The position numbers and the translations under genes are program-made. The notes under the pieces were generated by a model. The model saw only the letters and a program-made list of their open reading frames with translations. It made no database searches and had not been told where the DNA came from. Below, piece after piece: positions 16,605 to 23,946 of a stretch of 64,000 nucleotides of DNA (positions within the stretch are counted from its first letter, which is position 1; each line of letters opens with the position of its first letter). Origin of the DNA: Yoonia sp. SS1-5 (GTDB lineage Bacteria > Pseudomonadota > Alphaproteobacteria > Rhodobacterales > Rhodobacteraceae); contig NZ_CP151767.2 of NCBI RefSeq assembly GCF_038443705.2, forward strand, positions 1,550,001-1,614,000, written 5' to 3'.

Positions 16605-18622
16605 ATGACGACCTGAGCGACCTCAAGGCAATGATGGATGATGCAACGCCCCGGCCCGATGCGGCACGGCGGGCAGAAAATCTGGCATTGGCGCAGAAAA
16701 ATTTTGACGCGCTCCAAGGATCGCGGACACAGCCGCGTCCCACTTCTGCAACCGAGGCAAAGGGCCTCTGGACAGGAGTAAAGACCATGCTGACTACTTT
16801 TACATCCAAACCGGCACTGACAACGACAACAGCCATTGTGGCGGTTGGTTTCCTTTATTTATCGCCGCAGATCATGGATAGCGGTGTCAGGAACTTCGGG
16901 GACTTTACTGGGGATCAATTGCTCAGCGAGTCGCCGCAAACGACTAACGACGTGCCCGTCGAGATCGCACCAGTGACCGCCTCGGAACCCGCGCCAACAG
17001 CGCCCGTCGCACCCAGCGTTCTTGCCGAACAAGTGGATGACAGCGCCAAGGCCGCGCCAGCGATTGCGGAGATGTTGTCGTCAAATAGTGGGCGCGCACG
17101 TCTGGAAAACAGCACAGATCTGCAGCCCAGGGATCTATCACGCGCGCTAGACGATACCGGTATAGAGGCCGGTACTGTCGTGTCACCGAATCGCATGTCG
17201 CAAGCTGACATTTCGGCCAATCCCGCACCCAACACCGAAACCTTTCCAACAGAAGCCCCCAACACCCTCAAGGTCACGGCAGAAGAACCAGTCTCGACCT
17301 TTTCCATCGACGTGGACACGGCCTCTTATGCATTTGTCCGATCTTCTCTTGCACGCGGGCAGATGCCGCCTGCAAATGCTGTGCGGATCGAAGAGATGAT
17401 CAACTATTTCCCGTATGACTACGCTGCCCCCGACGCAGATGATGCCCCGTTTCGGCCAACCATCAATACGTTTCAGACCCCCTGGAACCCTGATACGCGC
17501 ATTGTCCATATCGGCCTGCAGGGGGAAATGCCCAGCGACGCAATGCGTCCGCCGCTTAATCTGGTCTTTTTGATCGACACGTCCGGATCAATGGATGCCG
17601 CCGCCAAACTGCCGCTGCTCAAACAATCGTTCCGCCTGATGCTGGATCAATTGCGGCCAGAGGATGAGGTTGCCATCGTCACCTATGCCGGCAGCGCCGG
17701 GCAGGTCCTCGCACCGACCAAGGCGCGTGAGCGGTCAACGATCCTTGCCGCCCTTGATCAATTGCGCGCCGGCGGCGGCACAAATGGCCAGGGCGGGCTG
17801 CAGCAGGCCTATGCCACCGCTGACGGGATGGCCGAAGATGGCGAGGTCAGCCGGATCATTCTGGCAACTGACGGGGATTTCAACGTGGGCCTCAGCGACC
17901 CTGAAGCTTTGAAAGACTATATCGCAGACAAGCGCGAGACCGGCACCTACCTGTCCGTGCTGGGCTTTGGGCGGGGTAATCTGGACGACGCCACCATGCA
18001 GGCGCTCGCCCAGAACGGCAACGGCATCGCGGCCTATATCGACACGCTGTCCGAGGCGCAGAAAGTGCTGGTTGATCAGGTCAGCGGTGCGCTGTTTCCC
18101 ATCGCGGGTGACGTCAAGGTGCAGGTCGAATTCAACCCCGCGCAGATCGCCGAATATCGGCTGATCGGCTATGAGACCCGCGCGTTGCGCCGCGAGGACT
18201 TCAACAATGATCGCGTGGATGCGGGCGAGTTGGGCGCAGGTCACGCAGTGACCGCACTCTACGAGGTCACGCCCGTCGGCTCACCCGCGCAACTGAGCGA
18301 TCCGTTGCGCTATGGCGCCGGCACCGTGGCCGCTGGTTCGGACGAAATCGGGTTTCTCAAACTGCGCTACAAAGAACCCGGCGCGGATACGAGCGAGCTG
18401 ATCGAGACCCCGATAATCGGCGAGAGTGTTCCGGGAACAGAGGCCAATTTTGCAACCGCAATTGCGGGTTTCGGCCAGTTGTTGCAAGGCGGCCAGTATC
18501 TGGGTGACTGGGGGTACGATGAGGCCATTGCGCTGGCAAACGCCAGTCGGGGCGATGACCCTTTTGGCTACCGGACAGAGGCCGTGCAATTGATGCGGCT
18601 GGCACAAAGCCTGGCCCGGTAA
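16601..18622 (+). CDS. Membrane-anchored VWA-domain protein (YfbK-like), putative partner of the sigma factor
   Basis: 673 aa. A cytoplasmic N-terminus of about 70 residues, a single membrane span (about 72-89), a low-complexity Ala/Pro/Glu stretch (100-230), then the YfbK-type front (TFSIDVDTASYAFVRSSLARGQ, about 230-300). A VWA domain with MIDAS DTSGS follows at about 326 (NLVFLIDTSGSMDAAAKL). A DUF3520-like C-terminus (YRLIGYETRALRREDF, GAGHAVTALYEV) completes it. Topology would place the VWA part in the periplasm. Coupled to the ECF sigma gene by a 4-bp overlap; the short inner segment could hold the sigma factor (inference). Confidence 0.85.
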   Translation: MNDDLSDLKAMMDDATPRPDAARRAENLALAQKNFDALQGSRTQPRPTSATEAKGLWTGVKTMLTTFTSKPALTTTTAIVAVGFLYLSPQIMDSGVRNFGDFTGDQLLSESPQTTNDVPVEIAPVTASEPAPTAPVAPSVLAEQVDDSAKAAPAIAEMLSSNSGRARLENSTDLQPRDLSRALDDTGIEAGTVVSPNRMSQADISANPAPNTETFPTEAPNTLKVTAEEPVSTFSIDVDTASYAFVRSSLARGQMPPANAVRIEEMINYFPYDYAAPDADDAPFRPTINTFQTPWNPDTRIVHIGLQGEMPSDAMRPPLNLVFLIDTSGSMDAAAKLPLLKQSFRLMLDQLRPEDEVAIVTYAGSAGQVLAPTKARERSTILAALDQLRAGGGTNGQGGLQQAYATADGMAEDGEVSRIILATDGDFNVGLSDPEALKDYIADKRETGTYLSVLGFGRGNLDDATMQALAQNGNGIAAYIDTLSEAQKVLVDQVSGALFPIAGDVKVQVEFNPAQIAEYRLIGYETRALRREDFNNDRVDAGELGAGHAVTALYEVTPVGSPAQLSDPLRYGAGTVAAGSDEIGFLKLRYKEPGADTSELIETPIIGESVPGTEANFATAIAGFGQLLQGGQYLGDWGYDEAIALANASRGDDPFGYRTEAVQLMRLAQSLAR

Positions 18623-18638
18623 ATCGCCAATAAGCGGA

Positions 18639-19376
18639 TCAGGACACCCAGGCCAACCCGGCCTGGGTCGTGATCTTTGGGTGATATGCCCCGCTGACCC
18701 AGCCATCATACCCGTCCGCATCGAGCATCGCAAAGAAGGCAGGGTAGTCGATTTCGCCCTTGTCCGGCTCTGTCTCGTCAGGAAGTTGCGCAACCTGCAC
18801 ATGGGCCACCAGATCGGCGACATCTTTCCACACCGTGATCGGATCGCCCTGAAGGCGTGCTGCCTCATACACGCTGAACTGCAGTCTGACATTATCCGCA
18901 CCAACCGCTGCCAGCACCTCGCGCGCCAGATCGAAACCTGACAGGAAATCGTCGCCCGCAACGGGCTTGATTGTCAAAATCTGCTTTGGTGCCTCTGCGG
19001 CGGCCCAGCGCAGATTTTCGACGAAGACCGCATGTGCAGCATCCCCCGTCGCCACGCCCGGCGCCACCTGAACATGGGAAGCGCCCAAGGTCTTGGCATA
19101 ACGCAATGCGCGTTTGAAATCTCGTTGAAACCGTTGTTGCAAGTCCGGAACCGCGGCCCAACCACGCTCGCCCCCGGTGTAGTTTGGCGGTGGGCTGCTG
19201 ATGAGCGCCATCTGCAATTCATATCTGGCCATCTCATTGACCACATCCTGCGCGTTCACGTCGTAGGGTTCGAGCACCTCGACCGCATCAAAACCCGCCT
19301 CCTTGGCGGCCGTAAACCGTTCCATGAACGGGATTTCCTGAAACAGATAGGTCAGGTTGGCACAGAATTTCGGCAT
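18639..19376 (-). CDS. Hydroxypyruvate isomerase-family TIM barrel, probable inactive homologue
   Basis: 245-aa protein clearly related to Hyi (MPKFCANLTYLFQEIPFMERF, GFDAVEVLEPYD, NYTGGERGWAAVPD). In the family a Glu in LIEPIN, an Asp in QFDxYH, a Gln/His near HxQ and a Glu in GLEYKP bind metal and catalyse. Here they read TIKPVA (Lys137), QFSVYE (Ser168, Glu171), HVQVAQ (retained) and SGAYHP (Ala230). Three of the four positions are lost, so simple isomerase activity is doubtful. The ATG at 19376 has GAGGTCTG in front. The reading frame is intact, arguing for a kept, different function. Confidence 0.8.
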   Translation of the reverse strand: MPKFCANLTYLFQEIPFMERFTAAKEAGFDAVEVLEPYDVNAQDVVNEMARYELQMALISSPPPNYTGGERGWAAVPDLQQRFQRDFKRALRYAKTLGASHVQVAPGVATGDAAHAVFVENLRWAAAEAPKQILTIKPVAGDDFLSGFDLAREVLAAVGADNVRLQFSVYEAARLQGDPITVWKDVADLVAHVQVAQLPDETEPDKGEIDYPAFFAMLDADGYDGWVSGAYHPKITTQAGLAWVS

Positions 19377-19520
19377 CAGACCTCGCGTGTTTTTCACCCA
19401 TACCATCCTACCCAAATCCTTGGTTCGCAATAGAAAAATGGGTGCCACAGGCGTCACCAGGCAGCAATCATTTCGAAAAAGCTTCCTAACGCGCAAGGTG
19501 TTCGCATAGCCTGACCTAGC

Positions 19521-19543
19521 GTCACCTGCCTTTCGCAGGCGAC
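19521..19543 (+). promoter_or_regulatory. Hairpin in the leader of the monooxygenase gene
   Basis: GTCACCTGC and GCAGGCGAC arms (one mismatch) with a CTTTC loop, ending just upstream of the GGGAGG ribosome site of the gene at 19562. It could influence its expression. Evidence is the inverted repeat alone. Confidence 0.3.
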
Positions 19544-19561
19544 CTAATGGGAGGAACAATC

Positions 19562-20752
19562 ATGAATAATCGAATGAGATTTGGCATTTTTCTGGCCCCT
19601 TTTCACAAGCCGGGCATCAATCCGACCTTGGCACTGGAACAGGATCTGGAGCTGGTTCAATGGCTCGACCGATGCGACTATGACGAGGTCTGGTTTGGCG
19701 AACACCATTCGGCGGGGTCCGAAATTTCTGCAAGCCCCGAGATCATGATCGCAACCGCAGCACCCCGAACCCGGCATATCAAGCTTGGCACCGGCGTTGT
19801 GTCTGTCAGCTACCACAATCCGCTATGGGTCGCCGAAAAGATCGTGCAACTTGATCACCTGACCCGGGGCCGCGTGATGCTGGGGCTTGGGCCTGGATCG
19901 CTGCCCACCGACGCCGCGATGATCGGGCTTAGCCAAAAGGACACGCGCGGTCTGCTGGCTGATGGGCTTGACGTCATCACCCGCCTGCTGCGCAGTGACG
20001 CGCCGGTTAACTTCGAGAATGACCGCTGGGTGCTGAAAGACGCCCGGCTGCATCTGCGCCCCTATTCGAACTTTGATCTGGCCACTGCGGCGGTTGCCTC
20101 ACCCACGGGGCCAAAGCTCGCCGGTAAATACGGGACCGGCCTGATTTCCATCGGCGCCACGACAGCGGCCGGTTTTGACGCGCTTGCCCTGCATTGGGAC
20201 GTGATCGAGGAAGAGGCCCGACACCACAAACAGCAGGTGGACCGGGCAAAATGGCGATTGGTCGGCCTTTGCCACATCGCCGAGACGGCCGAACAGGCCC
20301 GGCGCGACGTCGAATACGGTATCGAGCACTGGTTCAACTATTTCCAGGAAATCGCCGCATTCCCGCAGATGTCCATGCCCGGCCAAAACGCCAAAGAGAT
20401 GATCGACTTCATCAATGACAGCGGCTTTGGCGCCATCGGCACACCCGAGATGTGCCGCGCCCAGATCGACCGGCTGTGGAAACAGTCCAACGGCGGATTT
20501 GGCGCCTATCTGATGTTGGCCCATAACTGGGCGAATTTCGAGGCGACCAAGAAATCCTACGAGCTGATCGCCCGCGAGGTGTTCCCGCATTTCCAGGGAC
20601 AACATCTGTCGACGATGAATGCGGCCATGTGCGCGCAAAAAATGCGCCCGGAACTTGCGGAAATCCACGCCAAGGCAGTCGAGACAGCGCAGAACAACTA
20701 TGAAACTGAAAAAGAAAGCCGTGGCGCAAAGGCAACCGAGCCTGCCGAGTAA
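19562..20752 (+). CDS. LLM-class flavin-dependent oxidoreductase (luciferase-like monooxygenase)
   Basis: 396-aa TIM-barrel flavoprotein of the bacterial luciferase superfamily: RFGIFLAPFHKPGINP, EVWFGEHHSAGSEISASPEI, IKLGTGVVSVSYHNPLWVAEKIVQLDHLTRGRVMLGLGPG. It uses FMNH2 from a separate reductase (family knowledge). The substrate cannot be told from sequence; terpene (LimB-like) and other small-molecule monooxygenases share these blocks. The ATG at 19562 is preceded by GGGAGGAACAATC. A flavin reductase-family gene at 47489 is not close enough to be an obvious partner. Confidence 0.85.
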   Translation: MNNRMRFGIFLAPFHKPGINPTLALEQDLELVQWLDRCDYDEVWFGEHHSAGSEISASPEIMIATAAPRTRHIKLGTGVVSVSYHNPLWVAEKIVQLDHLTRGRVMLGLGPGSLPTDAAMIGLSQKDTRGLLADGLDVITRLLRSDAPVNFENDRWVLKDARLHLRPYSNFDLATAAVASPTGPKLAGKYGTGLISIGATTAAGFDALALHWDVIEEEARHHKQQVDRAKWRLVGLCHIAETAEQARRDVEYGIEHWFNYFQEIAAFPQMSMPGQNAKEMIDFINDSGFGAIGTPEMCRAQIDRLWKQSNGGFGAYLMLAHNWANFEATKKSYELIAREVFPHFQGQHLSTMNAAMCAQKMRPELAEIHAKAVETAQNNYETEKESRGAKATEPAE

Positions 20753-20757
20753 CACTG

Positions 20758-20786
20758 GCTGAACCGGTGCGGGGGCGCCGTTCAGC
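20758..20786. terminator. Strong hairpin after the monooxygenase gene
   Basis: GCTGAAC (20758-20764) pairs with GTTCAGC (20780-20786). Inside it GGTGC pairs with GCGCC around a GGGG loop, giving a stem of about 12 bp with one bulge. It lies directly after the stop at 20752. No run of T follows, so it may be a processing or attenuating hairpin and not a classic terminator. Confidence 0.5.
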
Positions 20787-20886
20787 GGCCCCGCGCAACA
20801 TCGCATGACATTTCGGTGAGCCTGGTTTTGCCGCAACGCAGGCGCGGCTATCTTTATGACCAACCAGTCTAGCCGGAGTATTGTCC

Positions 20887-21348
20887 ATGCACCCGACCCG
20901 CCGCAACGTTCTGACCTTGTGTGCAACGCTGCCTTTGACGGCGACGCTCGCCAATATTGCCGTCGCCCAATCCACGCCGACATTCTACGCCGAAGGTGGG
21001 ATCGCCATCGACGGCACAGATCCTGTTGCCTATTTCAAACAAGGCGCGCCAGTCGCGGGCGATCCGACCATTACACATGACTGGGAAGGCGCGACATGGC
21101 AGTTCAGCAGCGCCGAAAACCGCGATCTTTTTGCGGCAGATCCGGCCGCATACGCGCCGCAATATGGTGGCTATTGTGCCTATGCGGTCAGCGAGGGCTA
21201 TACCGCCTCGACCGTCCCAGAGGCTTGGCGCATCGTGGATGGCAAGCTTTACCTGAACTACTCGCGTCGCATCCAACGCCGTTGGGAACGGGATATCCCC
21301 GGGCGGATCGCTGCAGGCGACCGCAACTGGCCCACGGTTCTGAACTAA
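20887..21348 (+). CDS. YHS domain-containing exported protein
   Basis: 153-aa protein with a twin-arginine-like leader (TRRNVLTLCATLPLTATLA, cut near VAQ). A YHS domain follows: GIAIDGTDPVAYF, then WQFSSAENRDLFAADPAAYAPQYGGYCAYAVSEG. YHS domains are thought to bind metal. The pattern PQYGGYCAYAVSxG is characteristic of this secreted group in Proteobacteria. ATG at 20887 fits GGAG eight bases upstream; a TTG at 20881 is too close to it. Confidence 0.85.
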   Translation: MHPTRRNVLTLCATLPLTATLANIAVAQSTPTFYAEGGIAIDGTDPVAYFKQGAPVAGDPTITHDWEGATWQFSSAENRDLFAADPAAYAPQYGGYCAYAVSEGYTASTVPEAWRIVDGKLYLNYSRRIQRRWERDIPGRIAAGDRNWPTVLN

Positions 21349-21349
21349 G

Positions 21350-21367
21350 CTAGGGTCAGGACCCTAA
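21350..21367. repeat. TAGGGTC-AG-GACCCTA palindrome at convergent gene ends
   Basis: Perfect 7-bp arms (21351-21357 and 21360-21366) around AG, starting two bases after the stop of the YHS gene. The right arm includes the TAG stop (21364-21366) of the DUF1285 gene. Third site with the core CTAGGGTCAGG in this window. Confidence 0.65.
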
Positions 21368-21951
21368 GCCAGCTCTGCGGCTGGGATGATCGGAAAAAAC
21401 ACGCCCGCGGACCGCACACCAAACCACCGGGCGCCCTCATGCGCATCCTCTTCGCCCAGCTCGACCAGGCGGTAGAATGATTTACGATCAATCAACGCCT
21501 CAAGGTTGGCTCTGACCCGCACATAGGGGCTGGGTTCACCGGTTTCGGGGTCGCGGGTGACGCGGATCGGATGATCCGGGCCGGCGATCATGCGGTCGCC
21601 CACATTGGTCTCAAACTCCAACCCGTCGCCCACCGGGTTGAAATCAACCGCGACAAATGGCGCATCGTCAACGGTAATCCCTACCTTTTCGACCGGAGTG
21701 ACAAGCACATAATCATCCCCATCCCGGCGCAGAATCGTTGAAAACAGCTTCACCAACTCAAACCGTCCAATCGGGGTGCCCATGTAATACCATGTGCCGT
21801 CGCGCGCGATGCGCATGTCGATATGCCCGCAATGCGGCGGATTCCACAGATGAACGGGCGGCAAACCGCCCTTTTGGGCAGCGCGGGCGCTAGATGCGAG
21901 GCTTTCCGCCGAGGGTGTCACAATCTTTTGTGTGTTCATTGTTTTTGCCAT
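21364..21951 (-). CDS. DUF1285 domain-containing protein
   Basis: 195-aa cytosolic protein matching DUF1285: GLPPVHLWNPPHCGHIDMRIARDGTWYYMGTPIGR, LVTPVEKVGITVDDAPFVAVD, and a late RKSFYRLVELGE. No catalytic function is known. The start at 21951 (MAKTMNTQ) or 21939 (MNTQ) cannot be decided; neither has a clear ribosome site. Divergent from the MoxR operon with 57 bp between, so the two share a promoter region. Confidence 0.85.
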   Translation of the reverse strand: MAKTMNTQKIVTPSAESLASSARAAQKGGLPPVHLWNPPHCGHIDMRIARDGTWYYMGTPIGRFELVKLFSTILRRDGDDYVLVTPVEKVGITVDDAPFVAVDFNPVGDGLEFETNVGDRMIAGPDHPIRVTRDPETGEPSPYVRVRANLEALIDRKSFYRLVELGEEDAHEGARWFGVRSAGVFFPIIPAAELA

Positions 21952-22008
21952 TGGGCTTGATGGGATTATCTGTTCGAATGAAAGATATAGTTCAACCGGA
22001 GGAATGTC

Positions 22009-23016
22009 ATGGCCCACGACGCCGATCTTGTCGCCGATATCGAAGCGCTCGGCGCAAAGCTTGAGGCAGCGCGCACCAGTATTGCCGCCCGCTTCATCGG
22101 CCAGCCCCGGGTTGTGGACCTGACCCTGACCGCATTGATCTGCGGCGGGCACGCGGTGCTGATCGGCCTGCCGGGCCTTGGAAAGACGCGGCTGGTCGAC
22201 ACGCTGTCAACGGTGATGGGGTTGAACGGGAACCGCATTCAGTTCACGCCCGATCTGATGCCTGCCGACATTCTGGGATCAGAAGTGCTGGAAACCTCTG
22301 ATGACGGGCAGCGCAACTTTCGCTTTATCGAAGGGCCGATTTTCTGCCAGCTTCTGATGGCCGACGAGATCAACCGCGCCTCGCCCCGGACCCAATCAGC
22401 GCTTTTGCAAGCCATGCAGGAAAAAGAAGTCACCATTGCGGGGCAACATCGCGCGCTTGGGATACCTTTTCATGTTCTGGCAACGCAGAACCCCATCGAA
22501 CAGGAAGGCACCTACCCCCTGCCCGAGGCACAGCTTGACCGCTTTCTGGTGCAAATTGACGTCCCCTACCCCGACCGGGGCACTGAAAAGGACATCCTGA
22601 TCGCCACAACCGGCGTTGAAGAGGCGCAATCGAGTGCCGTCTTTACTGCGCAAGAGCTGTTGGATGCACAATTGCTTCTGCGCCGGATGCCTGTGGGCGA
22701 CAATATCGTGGAAATGATCCTTGATCTGGTGCGGTCCTGCCGACCCGACGATGCCGCCGCCCCCGAGGCGATCAAGGCCAATGTCAGCTGGGGTCCCGGC
22801 CCGCGTGCGGCACAGGCCCTGATGCTGACTGTGCGCGCCGCGGCCCTTTTAAACGGCAGGCTTGCCCCATCAGCTGATGATGTGCGCAGTATGGCCGTGC
22901 CAGTGCTGGAACATCGAATGGCACTTTCCTTTGCGGCGCGCGCCCGTGGCGAAAGTATCCATCAGATCATCAATGCCGCCGCTGATCGGGTCACCTCCGT
23001 ATCTGCCGCCGCATGA
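22009..23016 (+). CDS. MoxR-family AAA+ ATPase
   Basis: 335-aa chaperone-like ATPase. Walker A GLPGLGKT at 53-60, Walker B MADEINRASPRTQSALLQAM around 115, sensor ATQNPIEQEGTYPLPEAQLDRF, all typical of the MoxR group. GGAGGAATGTC precedes the ATG. It is first in a four-gene operon with DUF58 and BatA/VWA-type membrane proteins and overlaps the next gene by 4 bp. The set is thought to help assemble or activate membrane or periplasmic complexes (family knowledge); the client here is unknown. Confidence 0.93.
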   Translation: MAHDADLVADIEALGAKLEAARTSIAARFIGQPRVVDLTLTALICGGHAVLIGLPGLGKTRLVDTLSTVMGLNGNRIQFTPDLMPADILGSEVLETSDDGQRNFRFIEGPIFCQLLMADEINRASPRTQSALLQAMQEKEVTIAGQHRALGIPFHVLATQNPIEQEGTYPLPEAQLDRFLVQIDVPYPDRGTEKDILIATTGVEEAQSSAVFTAQELLDAQLLLRRMPVGDNIVEMILDLVRSCRPDDAAAPEAIKANVSWGPGPRAAQALMLTVRAAALLNGRLAPSADDVRSMAVPVLEHRMALSFAARARGESIHQIINAAADRVTSVSAAA

Positions 23017-23882
23017 TCCAACCGCTCGCCCTACGCTCAGCCGCCGAGGATATCGCCGCGCCGCTGCCTGCCCTGCTTGCAGGGGCAGAGCATCTGGCGG
23101 CGGCTGTCCTTCTGGGCGATCACGGGCGCAGGCGCGCTGGAACGGGGGACACCTTCTGGCAATACCGGCCCGCGCAACCGCATGATGAGGCCCGCAGCAT
23201 CGACTGGCGGCGGTCCGCCCGATCCGACAGTAATTTTGTGCAGGACAAGGAATGGCAAATTGCCCAATCCATCATCCTGTGGGTGGATCAGGCGGCATCC
23301 ATGTCCTTTGCTTCAGAAAACCACCCGACCAAGGCAGAACGGGCGCGCACTCTCGCCCTTGCCATGGCGATCCTGCTGATCCGCGGTGGCGAACGGGTTG
23401 GCCTGACCGGCCTCCGGCTACCCCCGCGTCGGGGCGAGGCGCAATTGATGCAAATGGCGCAATTGCTCAGTGAAGACGATGCAATCGACTATGGGGCGCC
23501 CGAGGCACAAGGCATGTTGCCCCATTCCCGCGCGCTGTTCATCAGCGATTTTCTTGGCGATATCGGGCCGGTCGAAGAGGCATTGCTACGCGCCGCCGAC
23601 CGCGACGTGCGCGGCACGCTTCTGCAAGTCCTCGATCCCCAAGAAGAAGCCTTCCCCTTCGATGGGCGCACCATCTTCCAGTCCATGACCGGCGCGCTGG
23701 AACATGAAACGCTGAAAGCGGGTGACCTGAAACAGCGCTATCTCGACCGGCTTGCCCAGCGCAAAGATCGGCTTGCTCATCTGGCGCGGATTACCGGCTG
23801 GCAATTCAGCACGCACCATACCGGCCAAAGTGCCACAAACGCGCTTCTGTGGCTCTACGGCGCGATGGAGCGGCGCGCATGA
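23013..23882 (+). CDS. DUF58 domain-containing protein
   Basis: 289 aa with the DUF58 signature (DEARSIDWRRSARSDSNFVQDKE) and a VWA-like fold after it. The expected MIDAS DxSxS reads DQAAS (WVDQAASMSF), so the first Ser is replaced and metal binding may be weakened. ATG overlaps the stop of the MoxR gene by four bases. Unlike many DUF58 proteins, it shows no membrane span. Presumed client or adaptor of the MoxR ATPase. Confidence 0.88.
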   Translation: MIQPLALRSAAEDIAAPLPALLAGAEHLAAAVLLGDHGRRRAGTGDTFWQYRPAQPHDEARSIDWRRSARSDSNFVQDKEWQIAQSIILWVDQAASMSFASENHPTKAERARTLALAMAILLIRGGERVGLTGLRLPPRRGEAQLMQMAQLLSEDDAIDYGAPEAQGMLPHSRALFISDFLGDIGPVEEALLRAADRDVRGTLLQVLDPQEEAFPFDGRTIFQSMTGALEHETLKAGDLKQRYLDRLAQRKDRLAHLARITGWQFSTHHTGQSATNALLWLYGAMERRA

Positions 23883-23885
23883 TCC

Positions 23886-23906
23886 ATCATCTCGCCCAAA
23901 ATACTC
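23886..23906 (-). repeat. Dispersed repeat copy (GAGTATTTTGGGCGAGATGA...)
   Basis: 21 bases, in minus orientation, identical to 58931-58951. It begins four bases after the DUF58 stop and fills much of the 64-bp gap before the next operon gene. I recall GAGTATTTT-type elements as abundant between genes in Rhodobacteraceae; here only the two copies are seen. Confidence 0.65.
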
Positions 23907-23946
23907 AAAAAATCAACGCCACCCCAGGTGCTGAGGCCTGCATCTG

